This document shows, one piece after another, positions 22,730-32,824 of a stretch of DNA of 64,000 nucleotides (the first letter of the stretch is position 1; every line of letters starts with the position of its first letter). The translations under genes were made by a program, and so were the position numbers. The DNA comes from Macrolepiota albuminosa (taxonomy: Eukaryota > Basidiomycota > Agaricomycetes > Agaricales > Agaricaceae): positions 1,749,205 to 1,813,204 of the forward strand of contig JAMWFC010000051.1 in assembly GCA_027475525.1 (NCBI GenBank), read 5' to 3'. Below the pieces are notes generated by a model, which had not been told where the DNA came from, did not search any database, and saw only the letters and a list, made by a program, of their open reading frames with translations.

Positions 22730-23562
22730 CTAGGCACTAGGATGGTACTTGTCTTGGCCCGATTCATTCAACAGATCATCGCTAGATTGTTGATCTGCCA
22801 AGGTGACACCAACTCGTGCTGTGATAGGGAGATGGGTGAACATCGGTATGTGTGCGTGTATCACATACATACCTCCGCCAGCATGAGACTCGTCAACGGC
22901 TTCATTCATCATAAAAGAGAGTTCTACATCTTCTGACGCAGGGGAGGACTCCCTGTCCGCAAGACCCCACTCGGACCCATCATCTACTCCGGCAATTTCA
23001 ATGTCCTCCGCGTCAGTGTCTCTGGTATCAGTTTCACCCCACTCGTGCCACTCGTGACTGTCAAACTCCATATCGTCGGTTGCGGAAACAAAGGATTCGC
23101 TGAAGTCACTGTTGGGACCACCATCCTCGTCGTCGAAGTCTTCGTCAGGTATGTATTCACCACCATCTGATGATTCGTCGTCCAATTCAGAAGGCGGACG
23201 GATATCTAGAAAAACGTGGCGACAGGTAGGGCAGTTGCCATGCTATTGTGCCATTGAGAAACAGCTTTGCACTTGGTCCTATGGGCTCACCAGGCTCTGA
23301 ATCCACTGCGTAAGGCTCAATAAGGAGTCCGTCAGCGCTCAAGCGAAAGAGCCAGAACAACCATCTATACGTACTCCTTTCTACAGAAGATATGATCACA
23401 AGCGACGAGCTTGGTGACGCCACTGTCTAGAAATAGGTAAGAGAATGGAGTGAGACAAATTGGGCAAGAGTCTTCGTCGTCTGGAATGTCTTTGGCAGTG
23501 AGGACCGGAAGGCTCTCAAGGACCCGGGAGATGAGATCCCGTGTGTCGTCCGAGAGGGCCAT
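22730..23562 (-). CDS. RING-finger protein with acidic C-terminus
   Basis: Probable E3 ubiquitin ligase. Exons 23562-23375, 23315-23291 (25 nt) and 23242-22730, 241 residues. The RING reads CPICLTPF, then ACDHIFCRKDLTQWIQSLHGNCPTCRH. Its ligands are CxxC, CxH, a Cys, an Asp where the sixth Cys usually stands, and CxxC, so it is a C3HC2D-like variant similar to Rbx-type substitution. The 25-nt exon codes for the LTQWIQSL helix. The C-terminal 130 residues are strongly acidic. A possible extra 60-nt, stop-free intron near the 3' end (GTATGT...GAG) would shorten the protein to 221 residues without a frame change. It resembles the RING gene at 37.8 kb in spacing and exon layout. Confidence 0.82.
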
Positions 23563-23728
23563 TGCTCAAAGCCTCAAGGCAATTGCGTTGAATCACAGTC
23601 ACAAACTGTCGCGTCGCGTCTCATGAGTCACATGTCGATTGTTGTTGATTCATCAAATCAGAAATCCCGGCCCGTTGAACCTTGGAGGATGACCTCGTGG
23701 ATTCGCCTCTCGCGGGCTCCATATGGTG

Positions 23729-23735
23729 TATAAAA
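23729..23735 (+). promoter_or_regulatory. TATA box of the second MFS gene
   Basis: TATAAAA lies 55 bases before the ATG at 23790. Position and match are good; use is inferred. Confidence 0.5.
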
Positions 23736-23789
23736 TGAGAAGCGCTTCAACTGATTACGCGTTTCCAGAAGCTCTTCCCGCCTTCCATC

Positions 23790-25777
23790 ATGTCCACGCA
23801 CTTTGTAAATGACAATCTGGAGAAGGGAACAGAGATTCCATGCTCTCCAGTTGACAAGGATGGTTCGGATGCAGACTTTGGTGGGTTTGAAGCACGCCAA
23901 CAATTGGAACGCAAGTTGCTCTGGAAGATCGACGCAAGAATGAGCATTATGGTCTTCATATATATCCTTAATTACGTAGATCTCCGTCATTTATTTCTTA
24001 CGACAACATGGCTGATCTTCTTCCAGGTTGATCGAAATAATGCCGGAGCGGCAAGATTGCAGGGTTTTGAAGCAGATTTGAAACTTAAGGGTGAGTTCAA
24101 TGGTAGCTATCCATCCCTCAGCAAGAAATGAGATGTGCCTTCTCCAGGTCAGGAGTTTGCAACGTTGTTGTCCATTCTCTATGTCGGATACATAATCATG
24201 CAAATTCCGTCGTACGTTCATCTTCGGAAACAATCAACGTCTATGTGAGACTCCCCAATGCAGGAATATGTTTTTAAATTGGATTGGAAGACCATCCCTC
24301 TACCTTCCGGCATGCATGATCATTTGGGGAACAATATCCAGCTTAACTGGTAAGCCAGTGTCTCGTATCCTCGTGTGAAAAGCACTTATTGAACCCTATA
24401 CTTAGGCATTGCTCACGAGTAAGCTTGTTTAATGTCTATTCAGATCGTTGACAATCTGTTATGTGATTTGTTAGCTTCGTTGGTGCGCTTCTCACTAGAT
24501 TCTTCCTTGGGTTTGTTGAGGCCGCTTTCTTTCCGGGTGCACTAGTATGTAGGCTGCATGAAATTCTCGTTCACCTTGATTAACACCTTCCAGTTTCTTC
24601 TATCCAAATGGTACAAGAAGGACGAACTCGGTCTCCGAATGGCTATCCTATACTGCGGTAGTATCATTAGTAACGCTTTTGGCGCCCTAATGGCATCCGG
24701 GATTCTCAGTGGAATGAATGGCAAGCTTGGACATGCCGCGTGGAGGTAGTTTCTTCTCTGCGCTACATCTCGCTCAACTTCATGGATCCTTTTCAGATGG
24801 CTTTTCTATATAGAAGGCGCCTTGACTATTGCCGTTGCTGTACTCGCTATTTTTGTTCTTCCCGACTTCCCTGCGAACACGCGATGGCTTTCTGCTGAAG
24901 AACGTGCTCTCGCCCTTCGCCGCATGGAGGAAGATGCGGGCGTTGGAGATGACGAGCAGACAGAAGGACAACGTTCTGGGTTCTGGATGGCTGTCACAGA
25001 TATCAAGGTCTGGGGGCTTTCTGTCGCGCTAACTTCAGAGGTCGTAGCCCTATCCTTTAATGCTTTTTTTCCGACGTTGAGTGCTACCCTCGGTTTTAAC
25101 ACCACTGTGTCACTCTTACTCTGTGCCCCACCATTCGTGTTCGCCGCCATTGTGTCAGCCTTTCTCGCACAGTAAGTCTCGTCCGTAACCTCAGATATTA
25201 TGATACGAGCTCTTTCGGTGCTTACAGCCATTCTGATAAAGTTGGCGAACGTTTCTATCACATAGTGGGTTCGTACGCTCTCGGAATTGTGGGATTCATC
25301 ATGGCAATCTCAACTATGAATACCGCTGTTCGATACGTTTCCTTGTGTGTCACATTCGTAATCCTTTCTTTTTTACCATGATTTACTCTTATGGGCAGAT
25401 TCTTAATGGCTCAATCCTACGCAGGGTACATTGTGTTCTACGCATGGATAAGCAATACTTTCGCGCGACCACCGTCTAGACGCGCAGTCGCCCTGGCATT
25501 CATCAATGCCTTCGCGCAACTAGGAAACGTTGCTGGATCGTGAGTAACATTCTGAAAAGCTTTTCTTCATGACTTGAACTCAGCAACCAGATACGTGTGG
25601 CCATTGCCATGGGGTCCGTCGTATCATAACTCATATGCCATTTGTATATCCACTAGTGGCTTTTCGATCCTTTTGTGTTGGGTATTCAGGCAGCATTTGG
25701 TTTCTTTGAATAAAATGCTGGATAGGGAGGAGGAAGAAAAGGGTGTTAAAGTCAAGGGTCTTCGGTACATGTTATAA
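23790..25777 (+). CDS. MFS transporter, allantoate permease (ACS/Dal5) type
   Basis: Second member of the same transporter type in this window. It is spliced from about ten exons between ATG 23790 and the stop at 25777. Blocks: KIDARMSIMVFIYILNYVDRNNAGAAR, LSILYVGYIIMQIPS, IGRPSIYLPACMIIWG, TRFFLGFVEAAFFPGAL, SKWYKKDELGLR, WRWLFYIEGALT, FVLPDFPANT, SYAGYIVFYAWISN, SRRAVALAFIN and SYVWPLPWGPSYH. Exon breaks fall at the same places as in the 17-19 kb copy, including a 13-nt exon at 24406-24418. The encoded blocks are alike but clearly diverged, so this is an old duplication. Substrate unknown. Confidence 0.87.
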
Positions 25778-26018
25778 GTAACGTTTCCATGATTGTGCCC
25801 TCGCCTAGCTTCGTCTAACGGTTGACGATTCAATATTCAGGGGTGACGTTTATTGACGTTTATTGACTCAGCCGAATCAGCCGATGAGGTTAGCTTGATG
25901 GAAAAACCTCGGAAGGCTCTCTCCATGGTCGGTCCGTACATGATCATGCCGCCCGGGCGGGTATTCATATAGCTCCTGTTTCCCCAGCTCTCTTCTTCTA
26001 TTCCCAGACTCTTACTTT

Positions 26019-29000
26019 ATGAGCATAACACGTTTACTGAGAGATTGGTCCTTCACTCAGGTTGGTGGAGGTGCAGGGACACAAAATGGAGAGTGGTTGC
26101 CAACATCCGAATTTCCGACCACCGTTCATGTAGAACTTTTGAAACTGAGGAAGGTCCCTGACCCGGTACGTCATACATTCAACTAGATCGTACTAATAAC
26201 GTATTTGAGCCTAACCTGTTCGTAGTTTATTGGACTTAACGAGTGGGATGTTCAATGTTCGTTGTGGATCTCTGTCTAAGTATTTGCCAACAACGATAAC
26301 TGACTTGTATCTACGGAAGGGGTTGGTGAAAGCGAGTGGGCTTTCAAATCGGCCTTTACCGTGACTGAGGAGGAATACAAGTCCCCCCATGTTGACTTAG
26401 TTTTTGATGGCCTCGATACTTTTGCCAGAGTTGACTTGGTCAGTAGATCTGAAAATAGAGACTTTCTAATCAAGTTTTGATCCACACTGTGTAGAACGGG
26501 GAAACGATTCTTGAGTATGCCATGACGATCAGGGAGTGATGCCTGATTTGCGATCACCTCTTTTTGCAGAGCAAACAATCAGTTCATCACCTATAGAGTC
26601 GCAGTCAAAGAGTCCTTGAAGATTGGAGTCAACGAACTTGTCTTGAAGTTTGAAAGTGCATTCCTCAAGGTGCTTAGATTTTTTCTAAAGTTATTCAGTT
26701 TTTTCAATTTATTCAGTCCTGATAAAATATTGCCAGGGGAGGGACATCGAGAAACAACATGCCAAATTTGGATTATGGAATGGTGACTCGAGCCGCCTTC
26801 ATGTGCGCAAGGCTCAATACAAGTGCGTCGCTCTTCTATTAAGCGAAAGCTACTAATTGATCAGGGTCTGCCCATGTCTAGCTATGGCTGGGACTGGGGT
26901 ACGTCTTGTCTCATTCTCAATCCGCAATATGCTAGAAAACAATGCTTATAAGGCCCAATTCTCATGACAATCGGCCCCTGGAAACCCATTTCGCTTCAAA
27001 CTTATGAAGCTCGCATCGCAGATTTAGACGTCAGGAGCGACGTTTCCGAGGCACTTGATGTCAAAGTCTCTGTTGACCTTATTCAATCAAGCAGCACCAC
27101 GGTTCACGCCTCTTTTGTGCTCAAAGCCGCTGATGGATCTGTTATAGTGTCCACAACAGCTTCGACAGACGCTGGCCATGCCAAGGCCGATTTTGATCTC
27201 CCTGCCGGAAAAGTTGACCTCTGGTACCCTGTCGGGTATGGCAAACAACCCCTTTATACAATCGAGGCTAAATTGACCAATGAGGTTTTCATTTTCATAA
27301 TATTCCAAAGATTTAATAACTTATTATACCATTGTTCAGCGAGGTGAACTTCTTGACACAAGAACCCTAAGGATTGCATTCCGCCGCGCGCGTGTGGTCG
27401 AGGACAAGTTGATTGGTCAGGAAGGCTTGACTTTCCTCTTTGAGATTAACAATATCAGGATCTTTTGCGGAGGTCATTTTTTCTCTACGATGAGGCTTCG
27501 TTGTTCTGATTATACTTATCGCATAGGATCAAACTGGATTCCTGCCGATTCCTTCCTGACAACGTAAGTGTCTTACAGTACCTGGTTTGACTTTGCGTGG
27601 CTAATTCTGGATTCAGCGTCACCCCGGAGAGGTACAGAGCTTGGTTACAGCTTATGGTAGATGGTAATCAAAACATGGTTCGTGTGTGGGGTGGAGGCGT
27701 CTATGAAAATGATGTTTTCTATGACATCTGTGACGGTGAGTTGCAGTATTGTTTGTCTGTATCTGTCGCTCAACTTACCAATTTCAGAACTCGGAAGTAA
27801 GAAAAACACTCTTACTTGTTCCAACGGAAAATGACCGTGTGGTTATGCAGTCCTAGTCTGGCAAGACTTCATGTTCGGATGTGGGCAGGTAACTCATCAG
27901 TCTCTTGTTGTTGAATCTGTGACCATCCAATTATTGATCTGACTCTTAGTATCCTGCATATGACTCTTTCCTGAAATCTGTCGAGGTAGAGGTTGACCAG
28001 AATGTCAAGAGGCTGCGCCATCATCCTTCAATCGTTATTTTTGGTAAGATCCTTCGTCTATTACTTTAGGTACTAAAGACGAAACTCTTCACAAGCCGGA
28101 AACAATGAGGGTAAGATATATCATTCGTTATTTTTTTTCAGTGGCCCTGAAGCTATCTGCAGACTACCAGATCGCTGAGCAGCTTGGACTTGAGTTGGAT
28201 TACAACGACGAAACATCTGATTTCCGCAAGACAAACTTCCCAGCTCGCCATATATATGAAGTCACTCTACCGGCTGCTGTAAAAAGGAATTGTAATATCT
28301 ATTATCACCGTGCCTCCCCATACAGTGGTCATGGTAAAGCTACAACAGACAGGACGTTTGGGGATATTCACCAATGTAAGTCGACAATCTACAGCTTACC
28401 ACGATTCATTCGATTTTTTTTTAACTTTATAGGGAACGTTTGGCACGGTTCTCAAGAACCCTGGCACAATTGGGACATTTTGTCCGGCCGATTTGTCTCC
28501 GAGTTTGGAATGTTGGTGGTTGCCAAAGCCTCATCCAACAAGACCTGATCTATAGTCTAGGCAGGGCTACCCGAATATACGCACCGTCGATTACTGGCTA
28601 GGTGGCGATATATCTGAGCGCTTCCCGCAGTCAAGGTACATATTCCTGATGGTATGGTCAGCCTTAGCTGATTTCTTGTAGGACCAACAACAACCATAAC
28701 AAAGCTGATGGTTTTGAACGTCGCTTGGAGGTATGGTTTGGAGTTCGGGTCACGGGGATATCTAAATCCTTCGCAGCTTTACTTGATGGAGAACTTCAAG
28801 CACTCTTTTGAGATGGAGAGGTATAGACCTACGTCCACATAGTTTACTGATATCGTTCGACTAACATACTCACCAGTTATGTTTACTATACGCAAGTGAT
28901 GCAAGCCGAAACCCTGGCATCTGCGTACCGTCTGTGGCGTCGTAATTGGGGAGGAAAGGGTAGAGAGTACACTGCCGGAGCTTTAGTTTGGCAGGTACAT

Positions 29001-29794
29001 TGATCTCGTTTCTGCATGTATGGCCTGTTCTTGACGTCATTCCTACAGATCAACGACTGCTGGCCCGTGACATCTTGGGCCATTGTCGACTACTTCTTGC
29101 GGCCTAAGCCTGCGTTCTTCACGATTGCTCGCGAGCTTCGTCCTTTCACTGTCGGAATGACCAGGAAGGACCACAAGGTATTTGAGGATGATCTCCACGC
29201 CGATAAATTTACCATCGAAACCAAACTTGAAATCTGGGGAACCAACGGCACTCTCTTTGAGAAGAAGGCTAAGCTCGAAGTCACTACTTTTGATCTCCAT
29301 TCAGATTGGAGAGACACTACTTCAATGGATGTTGTGCTTGCGGCCAATGCCAGCACAGAACTGTTCAAAGGTGGCCTTCCGGGCCAGCCTATTAGGAGAA
29401 AAGTTAGCGAGGTTCCTAGAGTTTTGATTGTATCCGCCCGATTGATCGACGAGAACGGAGAGATCCTAAGCCGTTATTCTAATTGGTATGGTTCAATATT
29501 TCGATATGAAGATGCTCATCACCCCTGTCATTAAGGCCAGAACCATTTAAATTCATCAAATTCCCTGCAAGGGAAGAGCTTGGCTTGAAGGTCACCGTTA
29601 GCGCCGATGGCGAGTCAGTACTTTTGTCCACCAACAAGCCTGTCAAAGGCATTGTTCTGGACGTCGATGGCCACGACGTCAAGTGGAGTGACCAGGCTAT
29701 TGACCTTGTTCCTGATGATCCTCAAATAATCAATGCTACTGGTATGAATGGTCGAAAAATCAAGGTCCGATACTTGGGCGACGGAACCGCATAG
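26019..29794 (+). CDS. Beta-mannosidase, glycoside hydrolase family 2
   Basis: Releases terminal beta-1,4-mannose from mannan oligosaccharides or N-glycan cores. The start MSITRLLRDWSFTQVGGG has no obvious signal peptide, which suggests the intracellular (type B) form. More than twenty small exons join in frame. Landmarks: FIGLNEWDVQWVGESEWAF (sugar-binding domain), [62 protein letters not shown], the acid/base motif FAGNNEDYQ (Glu of NNE) and the nucleophile motif VSEFGM (Glu). The C-terminal beta domain ends at 29794. ELG is partly coded by a 9-nt exon (27788-27796), and the catalytic GNNE by a 15-nt exon (28096-28110). Intron placement after SEFGM replaces the usual Gln of SEFGMQGYP by Leu. 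Confidence 0.9.
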
Positions 29795-30057
29795 GGATGT
29801 CAAACAAATTGTACTGTTAGCGATATGAATGTAAACGAGAACCATATATTTTTCATAATCACTGCGCGATTCAACAAACATACAGCATGCTCAAAACAAA
29901 GATAACAAGGAACAAGGAAAACAAGGACAGAGAAAGATGTACAGAGATAGATGTGGATGCGTTAAAATGACTAGAAAACCCAATGACCAAAAGACCAGAG
30001 AAAGAAAGTTGCAGGTGGAAGTCCCATGGATACAGTCCATGGTAAGGATGCAAGAAG

Positions 30058-30798
30058 TTACATGATGACACAAGGACGTTTTTCGTCTGCTGGTTGTTGA
30101 CTGCTCGTCGGTGAACGTCTCTCAATCTCTGCGAGACATAGTTCAAATACAAGGGCTATATTAGTGTTTTTCTTCGCGCTGGCTTCGGTGTAAGCGGCTC
30201 TTTTCGTATCTGCAAGGCGTTGGCCTTCAGTTTTCTCCACCTGTCGACTATTTTAAAGATAAGGAGGTGTATCTCCATAAATGCAACCCAAAGCACCTTT
30301 TTTGGAGGTCCATCTTCGCCCCTACAATAACACATGGAATGTCCATGAGCCCACAAAAGTCGATAATCTTGTCATAGATTACTTGTATCATGTCGAAAGA
30401 CTTGCGCGAAGAGACAGAATATACTAGCACAAAGCCATGGATGCCGATAGTGTGTTTCGATCCGAGAAGCGAGAATTCGTCCTTGATGGCGGGCACTTCA
30501 TGGGGCGTTGAATGATCTATTATATCGACTACACGTACCTGTCCAGCAGTATCAATGATCTCACAGTCATAATCAATTCCATTGTAGCCGACCGTCTTGC
30601 TGAATACGCTCTCGATGGTGGGATAGTAGGAATCGACAAAGTGACCCTCAGTGAATTGGACGATCATCGAGGATTTGCCTATCGGTGCGCAGTGCCAATC
30701 AGTATATTGTCAAAAATGACATATAGCAAGCACAAACCAACAGAACGGGCGCCTAGGACGGCAATCTTTCTCCGCTTCATGGGACTACTGTTGGGCAT
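30058..30798 (-). CDS. RHB1: Rheb-family small GTPase
   Basis: Ras-like GTPase that activates TOR in response to nutrients. Exons 30798-30738, 30678-30539, 30481-30297 and 30247-30058, 191 residues. The G boxes are VLGARSVGKSSM (G1, with Rheb's Arg in the position of Ras Gly12), YPTIES (switch I), IDTAGQDEFS (G3), a G4 written VGAKMD rather than NKxD, and TEASAKKN (G5 SA). The C-terminus is KRPCVIM, a CaaX box ending in Met and thus expected to be farnesylated, as in Rheb. G1 Arg, the PTIES effector and length all fit Rheb. The first intron has a GTTTGT donor. Confidence 0.88.
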
Positions 30799-31559
30799 CG
30801 TTAAAGTTACAGGAAAAGATGCGGAAGTAGGGATGAGGGATTATGAGTTGGTGCCACAGGCACTGAAGATATGTATTGCTTTACGAGCTCCGACTCGGTA
30901 GTTTTTGCTCCGGATAGGCGATAGAAAGCGGGGTAGTATGTAGGCGTGGCCTGGCGTAGTGGAAGGGTGGGCGTTCAGGGCAGGTGTGGAGTTACCTAGG
31001 AGTTAGAGTATGTGGGCGAGTTAAGTTCAACGGACTTCGACCTGCTCGTCCGTGATTTATGGGACCCGTTTCCGACACTCTAGCGCGAGTATATGAGCAC
31101 AGGGTCGACCTGATGACCTTCATATAAGTAAAGGCAATCCTTGGGATAACGAATAAGAGTAATCTTGGTTTCTTGTACGTTTGCACGTCTTGACTTGATG
31201 CACCCTTTTGGACAGTTGTGATGTACAGTTGCGGACCGAGATATCGGAAGCCAGATGGGAAATACAACTGCGCAAAAGCCCAAAAACCACTCCACATTTA
31301 ATGCTGCAACTTGTGCTCGAGAAGAGTCGTCAGCTTCGAGAACTCTTTATTTAGAAGTCCTCGCAGAGTCGGAGTGAAGGTAGGGAGTAATGAACGTTAA
31401 TGAAGGCATGTGTTGCATACGTAGCCCAATCTTGACCATAATCGTGTTCAACACACATGTACGCGGTATGCAGCACGGGCATACAATCTCTATGCGAGTA
31501 ACAACCAACATTCAACGCTTACATCGCTTCCAGTACTATGTAGCCGCACACATACATTA

Positions 31560-32010
31560 TCAAAACTTTACGCTGATTAGAAGAGCCTTGATCCAGGAGT
31601 CGAAATTGCCTTGCATAACCTAGGGATGATCAACCTCTACCTCCGGTTCAAGCGCTGTCTTTTGAAGATAATTTCAAGACTAGCATCATGATGAAGGCAG
31701 GGCCGCGGATATAGACCTCGATCGACAGTGAAATCGCACACTCACCCCTCTTGTCCAAGACACGTTGTGATTGCCACCGAAGAGACCTGTAAATACCTAA
31801 ATACCCAAGAGGTCGGAGTCCTGATGTGCACTTCCCGCTTACATTTTCCACTTCGATGTCAGAATCATGCATCCGTTTCATAAGCCGCAACAGTGCATGT
31901 GACCTTGAAGTGTGGCGGGCAGAGAGAACAAAAGATTGAACTATTAGAAAACCCGTGGGTCCTCTATGCTTTTCTTGCGAAACTACGCGCTCAGAGCCGA
32001 GGATCATCAA
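31560..32010 (-). CDS. possible spliced gene, function unknown
   Basis: From an ATG near 32010 the minus strand reads a basic segment containing SHALLRLMKRMHDSDIEVEN, then meets good splice signals (GTAAGC...ACAG, GTGAGT...AAAAG). These give a short second exon and a third reading TALEPEVEVDHP before a stop. The acidic end and splice signals look gene-like, but I recognise no family and the exons are short. It may be a small protein, a remnant, or chance. Confidence 0.2.
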
Positions 32011-32104
32011 TTACCTGTTAGAGCGGACGGGGTCGGATACAATGTACGTCTTTCTCACGTACCATACATTTTAGTTTGGCCACTGTGTGGGTATTAACAG
32101 CCTA

Positions 32105-32409
32105 CTATTGATCATCCAGTTGAATAGGAAGTTCATTCTGACGAGGGAATTCAGATTCATTTATGGCAAAGGCTCCCATTGCGCTGGCTTGAATTGGGCA
32201 TTGGCAGAGGAGGTGCTCGACGTCGGAAGCAAGCGAAGTGTGGGTCAAAATCCGTACTCGGAACAAAAGCATTAGGTGGATGAGACAAAACTTGGAAAAA
32301 TATTTGAGACGGGTGATAGACTCGAACCAGTCGTCTTGAAAGTCAGTCGCAATGTAGGGTCCAGTACACACCTACCGGTGTTAGGTAGAGGTAAACGGGT
32401 ATGTATCAT
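32105..32409 (-). CDS. possible two-exon gene, function unknown
   Basis: An 11-codon start at 32409 joins through a GTAGGT...AAG intron (32375-32335) to a frame containing DWFESITRLKYFSKFCLIHL and SDVEHLLCQCPIQAS, ending at 32105, about 87 residues. The composition is protein-like, with a hydrophobic middle and an acidic end, but there is no recognised domain. The intron is only 41 nt. Low confidence. Confidence 0.2.
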
Positions 32410-32824
32410 TTCGTTTGATTTCGAGATGAGTTGAGCGAGGAGGTTCATTGAAACGAGTGAAGCCCAAAAAATCAACATTGTGAGCTGACCGAAACTTTAG
32501 CTAGACACGTTCTGCTGTACTTTTGTGAGGTAGAACCCGCAGTGCCAAAGTTTGAACTGAACGTCATCCGTCGATAGGGGGTGTATTTTTGACAGGCCTG
32601 GCAATCCTGCATGAGGACTCGGAAGGAGACGACAGGTGGCTGTCAGTGTCGTTTTCTATTGTGGAAAAATGCAAGCTAGTTGCACCTGGGGATGATCGCA
32701 TCAGATGTCAGAAGGGCACGTTTGATGAAGGCTGCTCGTGGTATTGGTAGGTTGGTTAACGTTATCTTATCTGAAATTTCAAATTAAGTTGAATCTCTGA
32801 TGGTCTCGACTCGCAAGTTGAACT

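Larger units (their letters stand above)
30799..32824. other. 2-kb region without a firm gene
   Basis: Upstream of RHB1 (minus) and of the Skt5-like gene (plus). Neither strand has a long frame. Two weak spliced minus-strand candidates inside it are listed separately. A T-loop-like GGTTCGAGTC on the minus strand near 32325-32335 does not fold into a tRNA. No terminal or direct repeats were found by eye. Confidence 0.4.

Noticed and set aside
25840..25870. GACGTTTATT direct repeat downstream of the second MFS gene
   Set aside because: Only about 13 bases repeated once in an AT-rich 3' region; too short to mean more than slippage.
32310..32360. tRNA-like T-loop GGTTCGAGTC on the minus strand
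   Set aside because: The flanking bases do not form a T stem, and no acceptor stem, D arm or anticodon arm can be placed around it.
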